Source: Phycisphaeraceae bacterium (GTDB taxonomy: Bacteria > Planctomycetota > Phycisphaerae > Phycisphaerales > Phycisphaeraceae). From it: a DNA stretch of 47,793 nt. Every line of letters begins with the position of its first letter. Position 1 is the first letter of the stretch. The position numbers were made by a program, and so were the translations under genes. Under the pieces are notes generated by a model. That model did not search any database. It was given only the letters and a program-made list of their open reading frames with translations, and was not told the DNA's origin. The stretch lies in the NCBI GenBank assembly GCA_020831765.1, contig JAFIFY010000011.1, positions 1 through 47,793 on the forward strand, given 5' to 3'. Shown piece by piece: positions 36,648 through 45,445 of the stretch.

Positions 36648-39421
36648 TCAGCGAATCGGCCCAGTGGGCACATCCATTCGATCAGCCATTGGATGAGGGC
36701 ATCGATGCCGCCGCGCTTCTGGGCGGCAAAGGGTCGAGCCTTCAGGCCATGAGCATGGCCGGTCTGCCCGTGCCGCCGGGCTTCACCATCACGACCGACT
36801 GCTGCGCCCGGTTCTTCGAGCTTGAGGGCCGCTGGCCGGATGGACTGCAAGAGCAGGTCAGGCAACAGGTGTCGGACCTCGAGCGGAAGACCGGGCGGCA
36901 ATTCGGCCGGGGAACGAATCCGCTGCTGCTCTCGGTGCGTTCCGGCGCCGCGGCTTCGATGCCCGGCATGATGGACACCCTGCTCAACTGCGGGATTCAT
37001 CGCGGCCTGGCCGCGCCACCCCCGGAAGGCGTGGGCGATGGCCCGGCGGTCTGGACTCTGCTTCGGCAGTTCATCCTTTCCTATGGCAAAGTCGTCCATG
37101 GGCTCGATGAGGCGTCGCTCTTTCAAAAAGCCGGCATGGAACCCGATGCGGACGCATCCGGCCGGAGCATCGATCGTCTGCACGAGGCCTTCCAATCGCT
37201 CACCGGCGAGCGGTTTCCGGATGATCCCTGGCTTGCGCTGCGCGGCTGTATCGACGCGGTCTTTCGATCGTGGAACAACCCGCGGGCCCGGGCCTATCGA
37301 AAACGGCACGGCATCACCCAGCTCACCGGCACGGCGGTCAATGTCCAGGCGATGTTTCCCTCGCGGGTCTCGGGCATCGTCTTTACCGTCGATCCGAACT
37401 TTCAGCATCCCGAGCAGATGATCATCGAGGCATCGTACGGCCTGGGCGAAGCCGTCGTGTCCGGCGAGGTCACGCCCGATCGCTTCATCGTCCATCGCGA
37501 CGAGCTTGCCATCATCCGGCGATTCGCCGGACAGAAGACCACGACGATATCGGCCCTCGGCGAACCGATCACGGTCGATCCGGATCGGCTGTGCCTTGAT
37601 GATGAACAGGTGATCGAACTGGCCCGGCTTGCCCTGGAAGTGGAACGGCATTTCGGCTATCCGGTGGATATGGAGTGGGGCCTGGCCGACGGCGTATTCA
37701 GCCTGCTTCAGAGTCGGCGGATTCGAGGCATGGAAGTCGCCCGCATGGTCGAGCCTGCCCGCCGCGCCGAAATCCAGCGGCTTGGCGAGATGTGCAACGG
37801 GCAGCGGCGCGTCTGGGTGGCGCACAATCTCGGGGAGACGCTCCGGCTGCCGACCATGCTCAGTTGGGACATCGTTCAGCGGTTCATGCGCGGGTCCGGC
37901 GGATTCGGACGGATGTACCGCATGCTGGGATACCGGCCCTCGCAACGGGTGATGGAGGAAGGCTTCCTCGAGATGATCACCGGGCGCATCTACACCGATC
38001 CCGAACGGCAGGCGGAGTTGTTCTGGGATGGGATGCCGCTGAGCTACGACCCGCGGGAACTGATCAACGATCCATCCCGCATCGGCAACATGCCCGATCG
38101 TTTCGATGGCAACAAGGCCGATATTCACTTTCTCAAGCGTCTGCCCGGCAATCTCATGGGCATGCGGCGGGTATCGCGTGAGATTCGCCGCCTTCGGCCC
38201 GAGGCTGACAAGCGATTCAACGCGTCCATCGTGCCCGGTTTTCTGGACATGGTCACCAAGAAACGGCGGCAGAATCTCGATGCCCTCGATGCCGGGGCGT
38301 TGCTCAAGGAGTTGAATGTTCGGGTTCGCCTGGTGCTGACCGACTTCGGGGGCGAATCGCTGTTGCCCGGCTTCCTCGGTGGCTTGGCGTACGACCGGCT
38401 GACCGGCAGGCTGACGCAGTTTTTCGGCCAGGAAGAGGCGGCCAGGAAGCTTGCCGCGCTGACGCGGGCGCTGGATGGCGATACGACATTCGAACAGGAT
38501 GCCCTGCTTTATGAGGTCGCCCATGGCCGCGCATCGCTGGATGTTTTCCTTGAGAAGTTCGGACATCGCGCGATCGGCGAGATGGAGCTTTCAGTGCCCC
38601 GCTGGCACCAGGACTCTGAACCCCTGCAACCCATGATCCAGCGGCTGACCTCATCCAGCGCCACACCACCCAGGGAACAGCACCAACGGATGCGAAAGCT
38701 TCGTGAGGAAGCGCAGGAGCGCCTGCCGCTTGATCTGGCCGAGGCCGGTGCTTCGACCTTCGAACACGAAGTCATGGCCGACCTTCGCGATGTCCAACGC
38801 CTGCTGCCCTTCCGTGAATCGGGCAAGCACTACCTGATGATGGGTTACAGCCTGATCCGCGATGCGATCGTGGCCCTGGGCCGACGATTGGAACTGGGCG
38901 ATGATATCTTCCACCTCACCTTGGCGGAGCTTGAGACCGCCGTGTCGGACGCATCAGCGGTGGCCGAGCGGATCCAGGAGCGGAAAATTCTGCGCCAGGC
39001 GTATGCCCGGCTGGATCCGCCGATCGTCATCGACAGCGCTGAACTGGAGAATCTTGGACTGGCCGGAGCGGTGGAGGATGCCGACTCGCTGGACGGCCAT
39101 CCGATCGCTGCGGGTGTGGCCAGTGGACCGGCGAGAATCGTCATGAGCCCGGACCAGGCCGGTGATCTGGGCGAGGGCTATATCCTGGTCTGCCCGTCAA
39201 CTGATCCGGGCTGGACACCGCTTTTCATCGGCGCCCGGGGCCTGATCGTGGAACGGGGCGGGGTGCTCTCGCACGGCGCGATCGTGGCAAGGGATTTTGG
39301 CATTCCCGCCGTCGCCTGTCCCAGGGCGACACAATGGCTCAAGGATGGTGACATGGTTCGGATTGATGGTCAGCACGGCCGGGTGGTGCGGCTTGCCGCC
39401 GAGGGGGTGAGCCGTGGTTGA
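36644..39421 (+). CDS. PPDK/PEP-synthase-like phosphotransferase lacking the PEP/pyruvate barrel
   Basis: The 925-aa protein has an N-terminal ATP-grasp domain of the pyruvate-phosphate-dikinase type: GGKGSSLQAMSMAGLPVPPG (27-46), LLLSVRSGAAASMPGMMD (about 94-111, with Arg99), and VSGIVFTVDPNFQHPEQ. The C-terminus is the swivelling phosphohistidine domain with the catalytic His877 in VERGGVLSHGAIVARDFGIP. Normal PPDK and PEP synthase continue with a roughly 350-residue TIM barrel for PEP/pyruvate, and this protein ends right after the His domain. Between the two lies a mostly helical region (about 370-790) that I do not recognise. The order ATP domain, middle domain, His domain matches rifampin phosphotransferases. 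The acceptor molecule is unknown. The start ATG overlaps the preceding stop by 4 bases and its end overlaps the next start by 8. Confidence 0.88.
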   Translation: MISESAQWAHPFDQPLDEGIDAAALLGGKGSSLQAMSMAGLPVPPGFTITTDCCARFFELEGRWPDGLQEQVRQQVSDLERKTGRQFGRGTNPLLLSVRSGAAASMPGMMDTLLNCGIHRGLAAPPPEGVGDGPAVWTLLRQFILSYGKVVHGLDEASLFQKAGMEPDADASGRSIDRLHEAFQSLTGERFPDDPWLALRGCIDAVFRSWNNPRARAYRKRHGITQLTGTAVNVQAMFPSRVSGIVFTVDPNFQHPEQMIIEASYGLGEAVVSGEVTPDRFIVHRDELAIIRRFAGQKTTTISALGEPITVDPDRLCLDDEQVIELARLALEVERHFGYPVDMEWGLADGVFSLLQSRRIRGMEVARMVEPARRAEIQRLGEMCNGQRRVWVAHNLGETLRLPTMLSWDIVQRFMRGSGGFGRMYRMLGYRPSQRVMEEGFLEMITGRIYTDPERQAELFWDGMPLSYDPRELINDPSRIGNMPDRFDGNKADIHFLKRLPGNLMGMRRVSREIRRLRPEADKRFNASIVPGFLDMVTKKRRQNLDALDAGALLKELNVRVRLVLTDFGGESLLPGFLGGLAYDRLTGRLTQFFGQEEAARKLAALTRALDGDTTFEQDALLYEVAHGRASLDVFLEKFGHRAIGEMELSVPRWHQDSEPLQPMIQRLTSSSATPPREQHQRMRKLREEAQERLPLDLAEAGASTFEHEVMADLRDVQRLLPFRESGKHYLMMGYSLIRDAIVALGRRLELGDDIFHLTLAELETAVSDASAVAERIQERKILRQAYARLDPPIVIDSAELENLGLAGAVEDADSLDGHPIAAGVASGPARIVMSPDQAGDLGEGYILVCPSTDPGWTPLFIGARGLIVERGGVLSHGAIVARDFGIPAVACPRATQWLKDGDMVRIDGQHGRVVRLAAEGVSRG

Positions 39422-40316
39422 TGCGATCAACGATGCTTTTCTTGCCGTTGGGGATTTTCTGCTGGGCTGGGTGCTGGCGCTGCCCTCGGATGTCGCCTTG
39501 ATCGTCCTGTCCATCGGATCGGCGGGCATACTCTGGGCTTTGCAGATGGCGATGCGCGATCGTGACCGCGCGGCCCGCATCGAGTCCGACCGATTGATGC
39601 TCAAGCGCCACAAGGCCCAGGCCAAGGCCAGTGGTGACCGTGATACCCTCCGTCGCATCAAGCGTACCCATGCCCAGGTCTCCCTCCGCGCCGCGGCCAT
39701 GGACATCAAGCCCCTGCTCGTCGCGCTGCTACCGCTGATTGTGATCGCCAACTGGGCTTACTTCCGCATGGAGTTCCATCCGCCCCAGGAAGGTGAGCCC
39801 GTGCGGGTGGTTCTGAGCATGTCGCCCACCGTCGCCGGTGAACTGGTGCATCTGGTGCCCACCGAAGAATTGGCCCTGGCGCTGGACGATGCTCATTCGG
39901 AAACCTGGGCGCGACGACTGGAGCTGGTCGAGGCTGATGATGCCCCTCGAAGCGAGGCGAGTTGGACCGTCACCGCCACCGCATCGGACGATCCGCACGA
40001 ACTGCTGATCCGCCATCGCAACAACAATTTCCATCATGCGATGTGGGTCGGCGGCCGCCGCTACGGTCTGCCGCTGATCGAGCATGAGACGCCCCCGGAG
40101 ACGGCCACCAGGCTCGAAATGCGGGAGGTGAGGTTCCTGGGTGTGGTGCCGGGCATCCCCGCCCTGGCTTTTCCGGCGTGGCTGACCGCCTATGTGGTCA
40201 TCATCGTGCCCGTCATCCTGCTGATGCGATATTTCAGCCGCGCCAAGCCCACTTTCGTCCCCCGGCCCATCGCCGACGAGGCCGCGCAACAGCATGCCGA
40301 GAGCAGGCCATCATGA
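39414..40316 (+). CDS. EMC3/TMCO1 (DUF106)-like integral membrane protein, Oxa1 superfamily candidate
   Basis: The 300-aa protein begins with GTG 39414, supported by a GAGGGGGTG run 5 bases upstream. Membrane helices lie at about 25-47, 99-117 and 254-275. Between the first two is a positively charged helical segment (RDRDRAARIESDRLMLKR, then DTLRRIKRTHAQ), followed by MDIKPLLVALLPLIVIANWAYF. This pattern of helix, basic cytosolic coiled region, KP and second helix, with a final WLTAYVVIIVPVILLMRYF helix, is that of the DUF106/EMC3 branch of the YidC/Oxa1/EMC3 insertase superfamily. It differs in a roughly 130-residue beta-rich insert between helices 2 and 3, where family members have a short loop. 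I judge the family by pattern, not by search. It overlaps both neighbours. Confidence 0.6.
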   Translation: MVDAINDAFLAVGDFLLGWVLALPSDVALIVLSIGSAGILWALQMAMRDRDRAARIESDRLMLKRHKAQAKASGDRDTLRRIKRTHAQVSLRAAAMDIKPLLVALLPLIVIANWAYFRMEFHPPQEGEPVRVVLSMSPTVAGELVHLVPTEELALALDDAHSETWARRLELVEADDAPRSEASWTVTATASDDPHELLIRHRNNNFHHAMWVGGRRYGLPLIEHETPPETATRLEMREVRFLGVVPGIPALAFPAWLTAYVVIIVPVILLMRYFSRAKPTFVPRPIADEAAQQHAESRPS

Positions 40317-41308
40317 TCGATCAGGTCATCGATGCCCTCTCGCCCCGCCTGGTCGAACGAGCCTGGCTCATCAGCGACCTGCAGCAGACCCTGCCGGATT
40401 GGGCCGAACGCAATCTCCGCATCGCCGTGGAAGATGCGCTTGGCCTGAAGCTGGACTTCAACCAGGTCTGGTACCTGGGCGATGGGACCGAAGGCGCTGA
40501 TGCGGCGCGTCTGGATCAGATGGTGCGGATGCAGATCGGAATGCTCGCCCGCCTCGATGCCCCGATCCGCTACATCATGGGAAATCACGATTTCGATCCC
40601 TTACGCAAATGGATGCGCAGTCGGTCGTCCGACGCCGATGCGCCGGATTTCCCGGTCGCGGGGCCGCTGTATGAGGCCGCTGGATCTTCGCCCGGGTGGA
40701 TTTCAACGGCATCGACCCGGGACTTCTACTTCCTCGATCGCTTCGGCGGTTATACGGTGCTGTTCCTGACCGATCATTGCGCCGCCGATGGTTCGTGGTA
40801 CACCAGCCATGATCGGGTACACGGCGATCCCGAATCCTACCCGCACCCGCCGGCGGCCTATCGCCGGCTGGCCGATGAGCTGGCGGCCTTGAACCGGCCG
40901 ATCGTCAGTGCCGGCCACTATCCATTCCCCGGCGGCAACCGCGCCAACCCCGGCGGCCTGCTGACACGACTGTTGCCGCTTTGCCCCGGCCACGTGGCGC
41001 ATTTTTACGGCCACAGCCATATCGGCGACCTGGCCTACGGCAAAGACGATGCCTATCGAAAAATCTGCTCCGTTTCCGGCCACCGGGTGCCGCAGATCAA
41101 TGTCTCCTCGCTTGACACGATTCGGGGCGATGAAGTGCGATCGGTGGTTCTCGATGTCTACGAGGACGACACGCTGGGGCTGTATTTTCGCCATCACGGC
41201 CGCGGCGAATGGGCCGAGGCACTGTTGCTCAATCCCAAGCCCAGCCGTGAGATGGGGGTGACACGGCTTGAATCCTGGCCGCCGCCCTGGGCAACCGAGG
41301 AGTCATGA
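40313..41308 (+). CDS. Calcineurin-like metallophosphoesterase
   Basis: The 331-aa protein starts at ATG 40313, inside an ATGA overlap with the preceding stop. The five blocks of the metallophosphoesterase fold are visible: LISDLQQ (Asp22), YLGDGTEG (GD at 56-57), IMGNHDFD (GNHD at 90-93), SAGHYPF (GH at 201-202) and YGHSHIGDL (GHSH at 233-236). The first block is D-x-Q rather than the usual D-x-H, so one metal ligand appears replaced by Gln. Catalysis on phosphomono- or diesters is inferred; no substrate is indicated. No signal peptide, so it acts in the cytoplasm. Being the last of four overlapping genes, it may process a nucleotide or phosphorylated product linked to the phosphotransferase in the same operon. 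Confidence 0.85.
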   Translation: MIDQVIDALSPRLVERAWLISDLQQTLPDWAERNLRIAVEDALGLKLDFNQVWYLGDGTEGADAARLDQMVRMQIGMLARLDAPIRYIMGNHDFDPLRKWMRSRSSDADAPDFPVAGPLYEAAGSSPGWISTASTRDFYFLDRFGGYTVLFLTDHCAADGSWYTSHDRVHGDPESYPHPPAAYRRLADELAALNRPIVSAGHYPFPGGNRANPGGLLTRLLPLCPGHVAHFYGHSHIGDLAYGKDDAYRKICSVSGHRVPQINVSSLDTIRGDEVRSVVLDVYEDDTLGLYFRHHGRGEWAEALLLNPKPSREMGVTRLESWPPPWATEES

Positions 41309-41433
41309 TCCGATTCTCGGCCGCCCGACCCCGCGTCGATTCCGCCCCGCGCGACCTCGTCGGGCGTCCAGGGGTCCGAATCGGCGTATCCGCCGCCCCG
41401 GGGAGGCGCGGCGAACCATCGGCCAATGCCGGT

Positions 41434-41462
41434 TTGACCCATCCGGGCATGCCCCCGATACT
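41434..41462 (+). promoter_or_regulatory. Promoter of the propeller lipoprotein gene
   Basis: TTGACC (41434-41439) and GATACT (41457-41462) are separated by exactly 17 bases. Transcription would start near 41469, giving a leader of about 24 bases before the ATG at 41493. The match is good in a GC-rich stretch. Confidence 0.6.
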
Positions 41463-41492
41463 GGTAAGACGTTCGCCTACGGAGTTTTGGCC

Positions 41493-42752
41493 ATGCCTTA
41501 TGCCCGGAACGGGTTCCTTTTCCTGCTCATCGCCACACTGACCGGTTGCGCTTCGCCCAGAACCGAACCGGTCATGACCAGCGTCGGGGCGCCCTCGGCA
41601 TCAACCGCCAGTGCATCTTCGCGCGAACGCCCGACTGCGCACTTCGGCATGGATCGAACGATCCTGGAAAACAGCGAGTTGCGGGCGCTCAACCACCAGA
41701 TGCTCTGGATCGGCCGGGTTCCGCTGCTCCAGGGCGGCCAGTTGGCCCATGTCAAGGTGCTCGGCGATCTGGTCGTCTCGGTCGATCCCCACCGCCGCGT
41801 GGTCAGCGCCAACAGCCTTCGCGACGGCTCGCTTCGCTGGCAGACGAGAATCGGCACCCCCGGACAGGCGCTTTACGAACCGATCCGGGAAACGATCCGC
41901 TATCGAGTGCGCGAGGTGACCGAGGATCAGCAGAACGAAGTGACGCGAGATATCTCCGAATCGCTGGTCTTCGTGAATAGCGAGACGCAGCTTTTCGCGC
42001 TGGATGCCGACACCGGGCGCGTGGCCCGCATCGATGAGCTGCCCCATCGCGTGCTGCATGGTCCGACCCATGCCGGTAATCGCGCCATATTCGGCAGTAT
42101 GACCGGCATGGTCTTCGCCCACGATCTCATAACCGGGGCCACGCTTTGGCGCATCGCGCTTCGGGAGCAACTGCGGACGCCGCCGGCCCCGATCTACTTC
42201 GCCGGTGACGCCGGCGCGGTCTACGTCGTCGATATGTCCGGACAATACAAGCTGCTGCGCGTGGGCGATCCGCCGCGCGGCGATAGCCGCATTCTCTGGG
42301 AAGGTCGCTTCTTCGGCCCGGTCACCACTGGCGTGTTCGAGTTCGATGACAAGCTGATCGTGGCCAGCCATGACACCAAGCTTTACGCGCTGAATCGAGC
42401 CCTGGGCGAAGAGGCGTGGGCGGTCAACACCGGACGGAGGCTGGTCGAGGATCCGGTCCGCGTCGGGGATACCATCTATCTGCCCATCGGAGCCGATCAG
42501 TGGTGGGTTCTGGATGGCGAGGACGGACGCGTACTCTGGCGGGGCATGCTCGCCGGGCCCCCGGTGGGAACTTTCGAGGGATTTCTGGTTCTCAAACGCG
42601 ATGGCTTCCTCTCGCTCCATGACATCAATACCGGACGCTACGTCGAGGATTTTCCGATCCGCGATGTCAACAAGTTCATTCGCCTGGATGATGACCGCGT
42701 CCTGGTGGCTTCACCCGAGGGACGGTTGATCCTCATTCGCTCAACCCGATGA
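41493..42752 (+). CDS. PQQ-type beta-propeller lipoprotein, BamB-like
   Basis: The ATG at 41493 has GGAG 8 bases upstream. The 419-aa protein begins with a lipoprotein signal ending LTGC, so Cys19 would be lipidated. Ala at position 2 of the mature protein would send it to the outer membrane in bacteria that use the Asp rule. The rest is a propeller with repeats such as SANSLRDGSLRWQTRIG, FALDADTGRVARID, HDLITGATLWRI, YALNRALGEEAWAVNTG and WVLDGEDGRVLWRGML. Length and lipid anchor resemble BamB, the scaffold of the outer-membrane barrel assembly machine, although BamB function is not shown. A second propeller protein heads the operon just upstream. Its own promoter (41434-41462) separates it from that operon, but it may act with it. 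Confidence 0.8.
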   Translation: MPYARNGFLFLLIATLTGCASPRTEPVMTSVGAPSASTASASSRERPTAHFGMDRTILENSELRALNHQMLWIGRVPLLQGGQLAHVKVLGDLVVSVDPHRRVVSANSLRDGSLRWQTRIGTPGQALYEPIRETIRYRVREVTEDQQNEVTRDISESLVFVNSETQLFALDADTGRVARIDELPHRVLHGPTHAGNRAIFGSMTGMVFAHDLITGATLWRIALREQLRTPPAPIYFAGDAGAVYVVDMSGQYKLLRVGDPPRGDSRILWEGRFFGPVTTGVFEFDDKLIVASHDTKLYALNRALGEEAWAVNTGRRLVEDPVRVGDTIYLPIGADQWWVLDGEDGRVLWRGMLAGPPVGTFEGFLVLKRDGFLSLHDINTGRYVEDFPIRDVNKFIRLDDDRVLVASPEGRLILIRSTR

Positions 42753-42912
42753 TGTGCCGGTGAACCGACCGAACATCGCCGCCGACGCTGGATGCTGAAC
42801 CCCATCGGCCCGATCGGCGCACGCCGCGATCCTTGCCCACCCCGGCGGCTTGTGGTTCCAATCGTTTCCCGGACCCCACCGACACTCCGTCCAGACCTCG
42901 AAAGTTCCCCCC

Positions 42913-44517
42913 ATGACCGATGTCATTCCCATCCGACGCGCTTTGCTTTCGGTCAGCGACAAGACCGACCTGATCGAATTCGCCCGTAAACTCGCCGGAT
43001 TCGGCATCCAGTTGATTTCGACCGGCGGGACGGCCCGCGCCCTTCAGGATGCCGGGCTGAAGGTCACCGCCATCGAGGAGGTCACCGGGTTCCCCGAGAT
43101 CATGGACGGGCGGGTCAAGACCCTCCACCCCAAGGTGCATGGCGGCCTGCTGGCCCGTCGCGATCAGCCCGAGCATGTCCAGGCCATGAAGGACCATGAC
43201 ATCGAGCGGTTGGTCCTGGTCTGCGTTATCGTTTATGGGTTGGAGTAGACCATCGCCCGCGAGGGCGTGACCGAAGCCGAGGCCATTGAACAGATCGACA
43301 TCGGCGGGCCGAGTATGGTGCGAAGCGCCGCCAAGAACATGAACGCCGTGGCGGTCATCACATCGCCGGATCAGTACGACCGCGTCGGCGTGGAGCTCGA
43401 TCAGCACCGCGGAGGCACATCCCTCTCGCTGCGTCGCTGGCTGGCGGCGGCGGCTTTCGCCCGCACCGCCGCCTATGACTCGGCCATCGCCGCGTGGATG
43501 TTCGCCCGCAACAGCGGCTCCAGCGCGCCCGACGACCAGCAATTGCTCCCCGCCAGCCTTGTCCTCCGCTATCAGAAACTCTCCGACCTCCGTTACGGCG
43601 AGAACCCCCACCAGCCCGGCGCGGCGTATCTCGACCCGACCGTCACCGAACTTTCCATCCTTCAGGCGCACCAACTCCACGGCAAGGAGCTTTCCTTCTG
43701 CAATCTCTACGATGCCGACGGCGCCCTGGAATTGATCAAGGAATTCGACCCCGACGAGCAGGCCGCCGCCGCGATCATCAAGCACGCCAATCCCTGCGGG
43801 CTTTCCGTGGCCGATTCGCTGGCCACGGCGTTCACCCGGGCCTACGAGGGCGATCCCCTGGCGGCCTACGGCGGCATCGTCTGCCTGAACCGGCCGATCG
43901 ACGCCGCCACCGCCGAAGAAATCACCGCCATCAAGAGCTTCTTCGATGTGATCCTGGCCCCCGGCTTCTCGGCCGATGCCCTGGAACTGCTCAAGAACCG
44001 CTGGAAGAACACGCGCCTGCTCCGCCTGCCCGCTTCGCCCACGCGCGGCCGTCGCACCGAGGCACGCGATCTGAAGTTCATCCGCGGCGGCCTGCTCATC
44101 CACCAACGCGACCAGGCCGCCATGCGCGCCGCCCAGTGGACCCACGCCGCCGGGCCCGAACCCGACGCCCAGACCCTGGCCGATCTGCAACTGGCCATGA
44201 TCGCCGCCAAGCATCTCAAGAGCAACGCCGTCAGCATGGTCCGTGCCGGGATGCTCGTTGGCGCGGGCGCAGGCCAGATGGATCGCGTGGCCAGTTGTCG
44301 CATCGCCACACAGAAGGCCGGCGAGCGCGCAACCGGGGCGGTGGCGGGCTCAGACGCCTTCTTCCCGTTCAGTGATGGGCCCCAACTGTTGATCGAAGCC
44401 GGCGTCCGGGCCATCGCCCACCCCGGCGGCTCCATCCGGGATCAGGAGACCCAACAGCTATGCCAGGAGCGCAACGTCACGCTCCTGACCACCGGAACCC
44501 GGCATTTCCGCCACTGA
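42913..44517 (+). pseudogene. purH: purH (AICAR transformylase/IMP cyclohydrolase) interrupted by an in-frame TAG
   Basis: PurH performs the last two steps of IMP synthesis: formyl transfer to AICAR, then cyclisation. Read through, the frame is 534 codons, normal for PurH. The N-terminal part has [20 protein letters not shown] and [15 protein letters not shown]; after the stop come IDIGGPSMVRSAAKN and the transformylase motif IIKHANPCG. Codon 112 (43246-43248) is TAG. Around it, residues 100-111 read [12 protein letters not shown] where PurH normally has IDLVVVNLYPFE, so six residues and the stop differ from the family within 13 codons, with no frameshift. This looks like local sequence corruption or a cluster of mutations rather than normal decay. 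If real, the gene would give a 111-residue fragment and possibly a re-initiated C-terminal part from GTG 43267. No ribosome site is clear at the ATG. Confidence 0.85.
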
Positions 44518-44644
44518 GGCGGCGACCATCCAAATTCGATGCCATCACCGGCGGCACGCAACGGCTTTGATGTGCCCGACACCACCCAAACCCGCGGCCC
44601 AGTCCAGAAGATGAGGGCTTTGCGGGGATTCAACCCGCCCGAAC

Positions 44645-45439
44645 ATGCGGATCGACCTGTACCAGATCGATGCCTTCACGGCTAAGCCCTTCGCCGGCAA
44701 CCCCGCCGCGGTGTGTCCCCTTCCATACTGGATCGACGATCAGCTTCTCCATGCGATCGCGGCGGAGAACAATCTCTCCGAGACCGCATTCTTCGTGGCC
44801 GACGGGAAGAATATCGAGCTTCGCTGGTGGACGCCCATCGCCGAAGTTGATCTGTGCGGGCATGCGACGCTCGCCGCAGCGCATGTCCTCTTCCACCATC
44901 GCGGCCACGAGGCACCGACGATCCACTTTCACACGCGAAGTGGAATCCTGTCCGCGACCCGATCCCAAGACGGCATCGAGCTGGACTTTCCCGGCCACAT
45001 GCCCCTGCCCTGCACGATACCCCCGGACCTCAATCGCGCATTGAACATCAAACCGACCGCCTGCCTGAAGGCCGATGATTACATCGTCGTTTACGAAAAA
45101 GCCGAGCAGGTCCAGGCGCTGGAACCGGACATGCCCCACCTGGCCAGACTCGGCCTGCGCGGCGTCGCGGCCACAGCCCGCGGGCCACGCGGCACGGCCG
45201 ACTACGTCTGTCGATGCTTCTTTCCCAAGCTCGGCGTCAAGGAAGACCCCGTGACGGGCTCGGCGCATTGTCAGCTTGCGCCCTACTGGGCCGATCGCCT
45301 CGAGCGGCGCACCCTGATCGCCCATCAACTGTCCCATCGAGGCGGAGAATTGACATGCAAGGTCAAAGGCGAGCGGGTACTGCTCATCGGCAGCGCGGTC
45401 GATTATCTGGTCGGAACGATCACCATTCCCGACCCGTAA
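44645..45439 (+). CDS. PhzF-family phenazine-biosynthesis-like isomerase/epimerase
   Basis: PhzF relatives catalyse cofactor-free isomerisation, using a catalytic Glu to shift a proton. The 264-aa product has the family start MRIDLYQIDAFTAKPFAGNPAAVC and the catalytic Glu46 in ENNLSETAFF. It continues with LRWWTPIAEVDLCGHATLAA and the C-terminal half motif KEDPVTGSAHCQLAPYW, which mirrors the first half in the two-lobed hotdog-like fold. Real phenazine producers have a phz operon, which is absent, so the substrate is unknown and phenazine synthesis should not be assumed. The gene follows purH after 127 bases and ends 6 bases from the convergent TPR gene, with no terminator seen between. Confidence 0.92.
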   Translation: MRIDLYQIDAFTAKPFAGNPAAVCPLPYWIDDQLLHAIAAENNLSETAFFVADGKNIELRWWTPIAEVDLCGHATLAAAHVLFHHRGHEAPTIHFHTRSGILSATRSQDGIELDFPGHMPLPCTIPPDLNRALNIKPTACLKADDYIVVYEKAEQVQALEPDMPHLARLGLRGVAATARGPRGTADYVCRCFFPKLGVKEDPVTGSAHCQLAPYWADRLERRTLIAHQLSHRGGELTCKVKGERVLLIGSAVDYLVGTITIPDP

Positions 45440-45445
45440 CCGGCG

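Noticed and set aside
36596-38566. Leftward 656-residue open frame antisense to the PPDK-like gene
   Set aside because: It mirrors the codon pattern of the forward gene, whose domains are clear; its own sequence resembles no family.
42733-44214. Leftward 493-residue open frame antisense to purH
   Set aside because: Gly- and Val-rich reverse reading of a GC-rich gene with no start signal or family match.
44645-45439. Phenazine biosynthesis from the PhzF-like gene
   Set aside because: No other phz genes are present, and the PhzF family is broad with many members of unrelated function.
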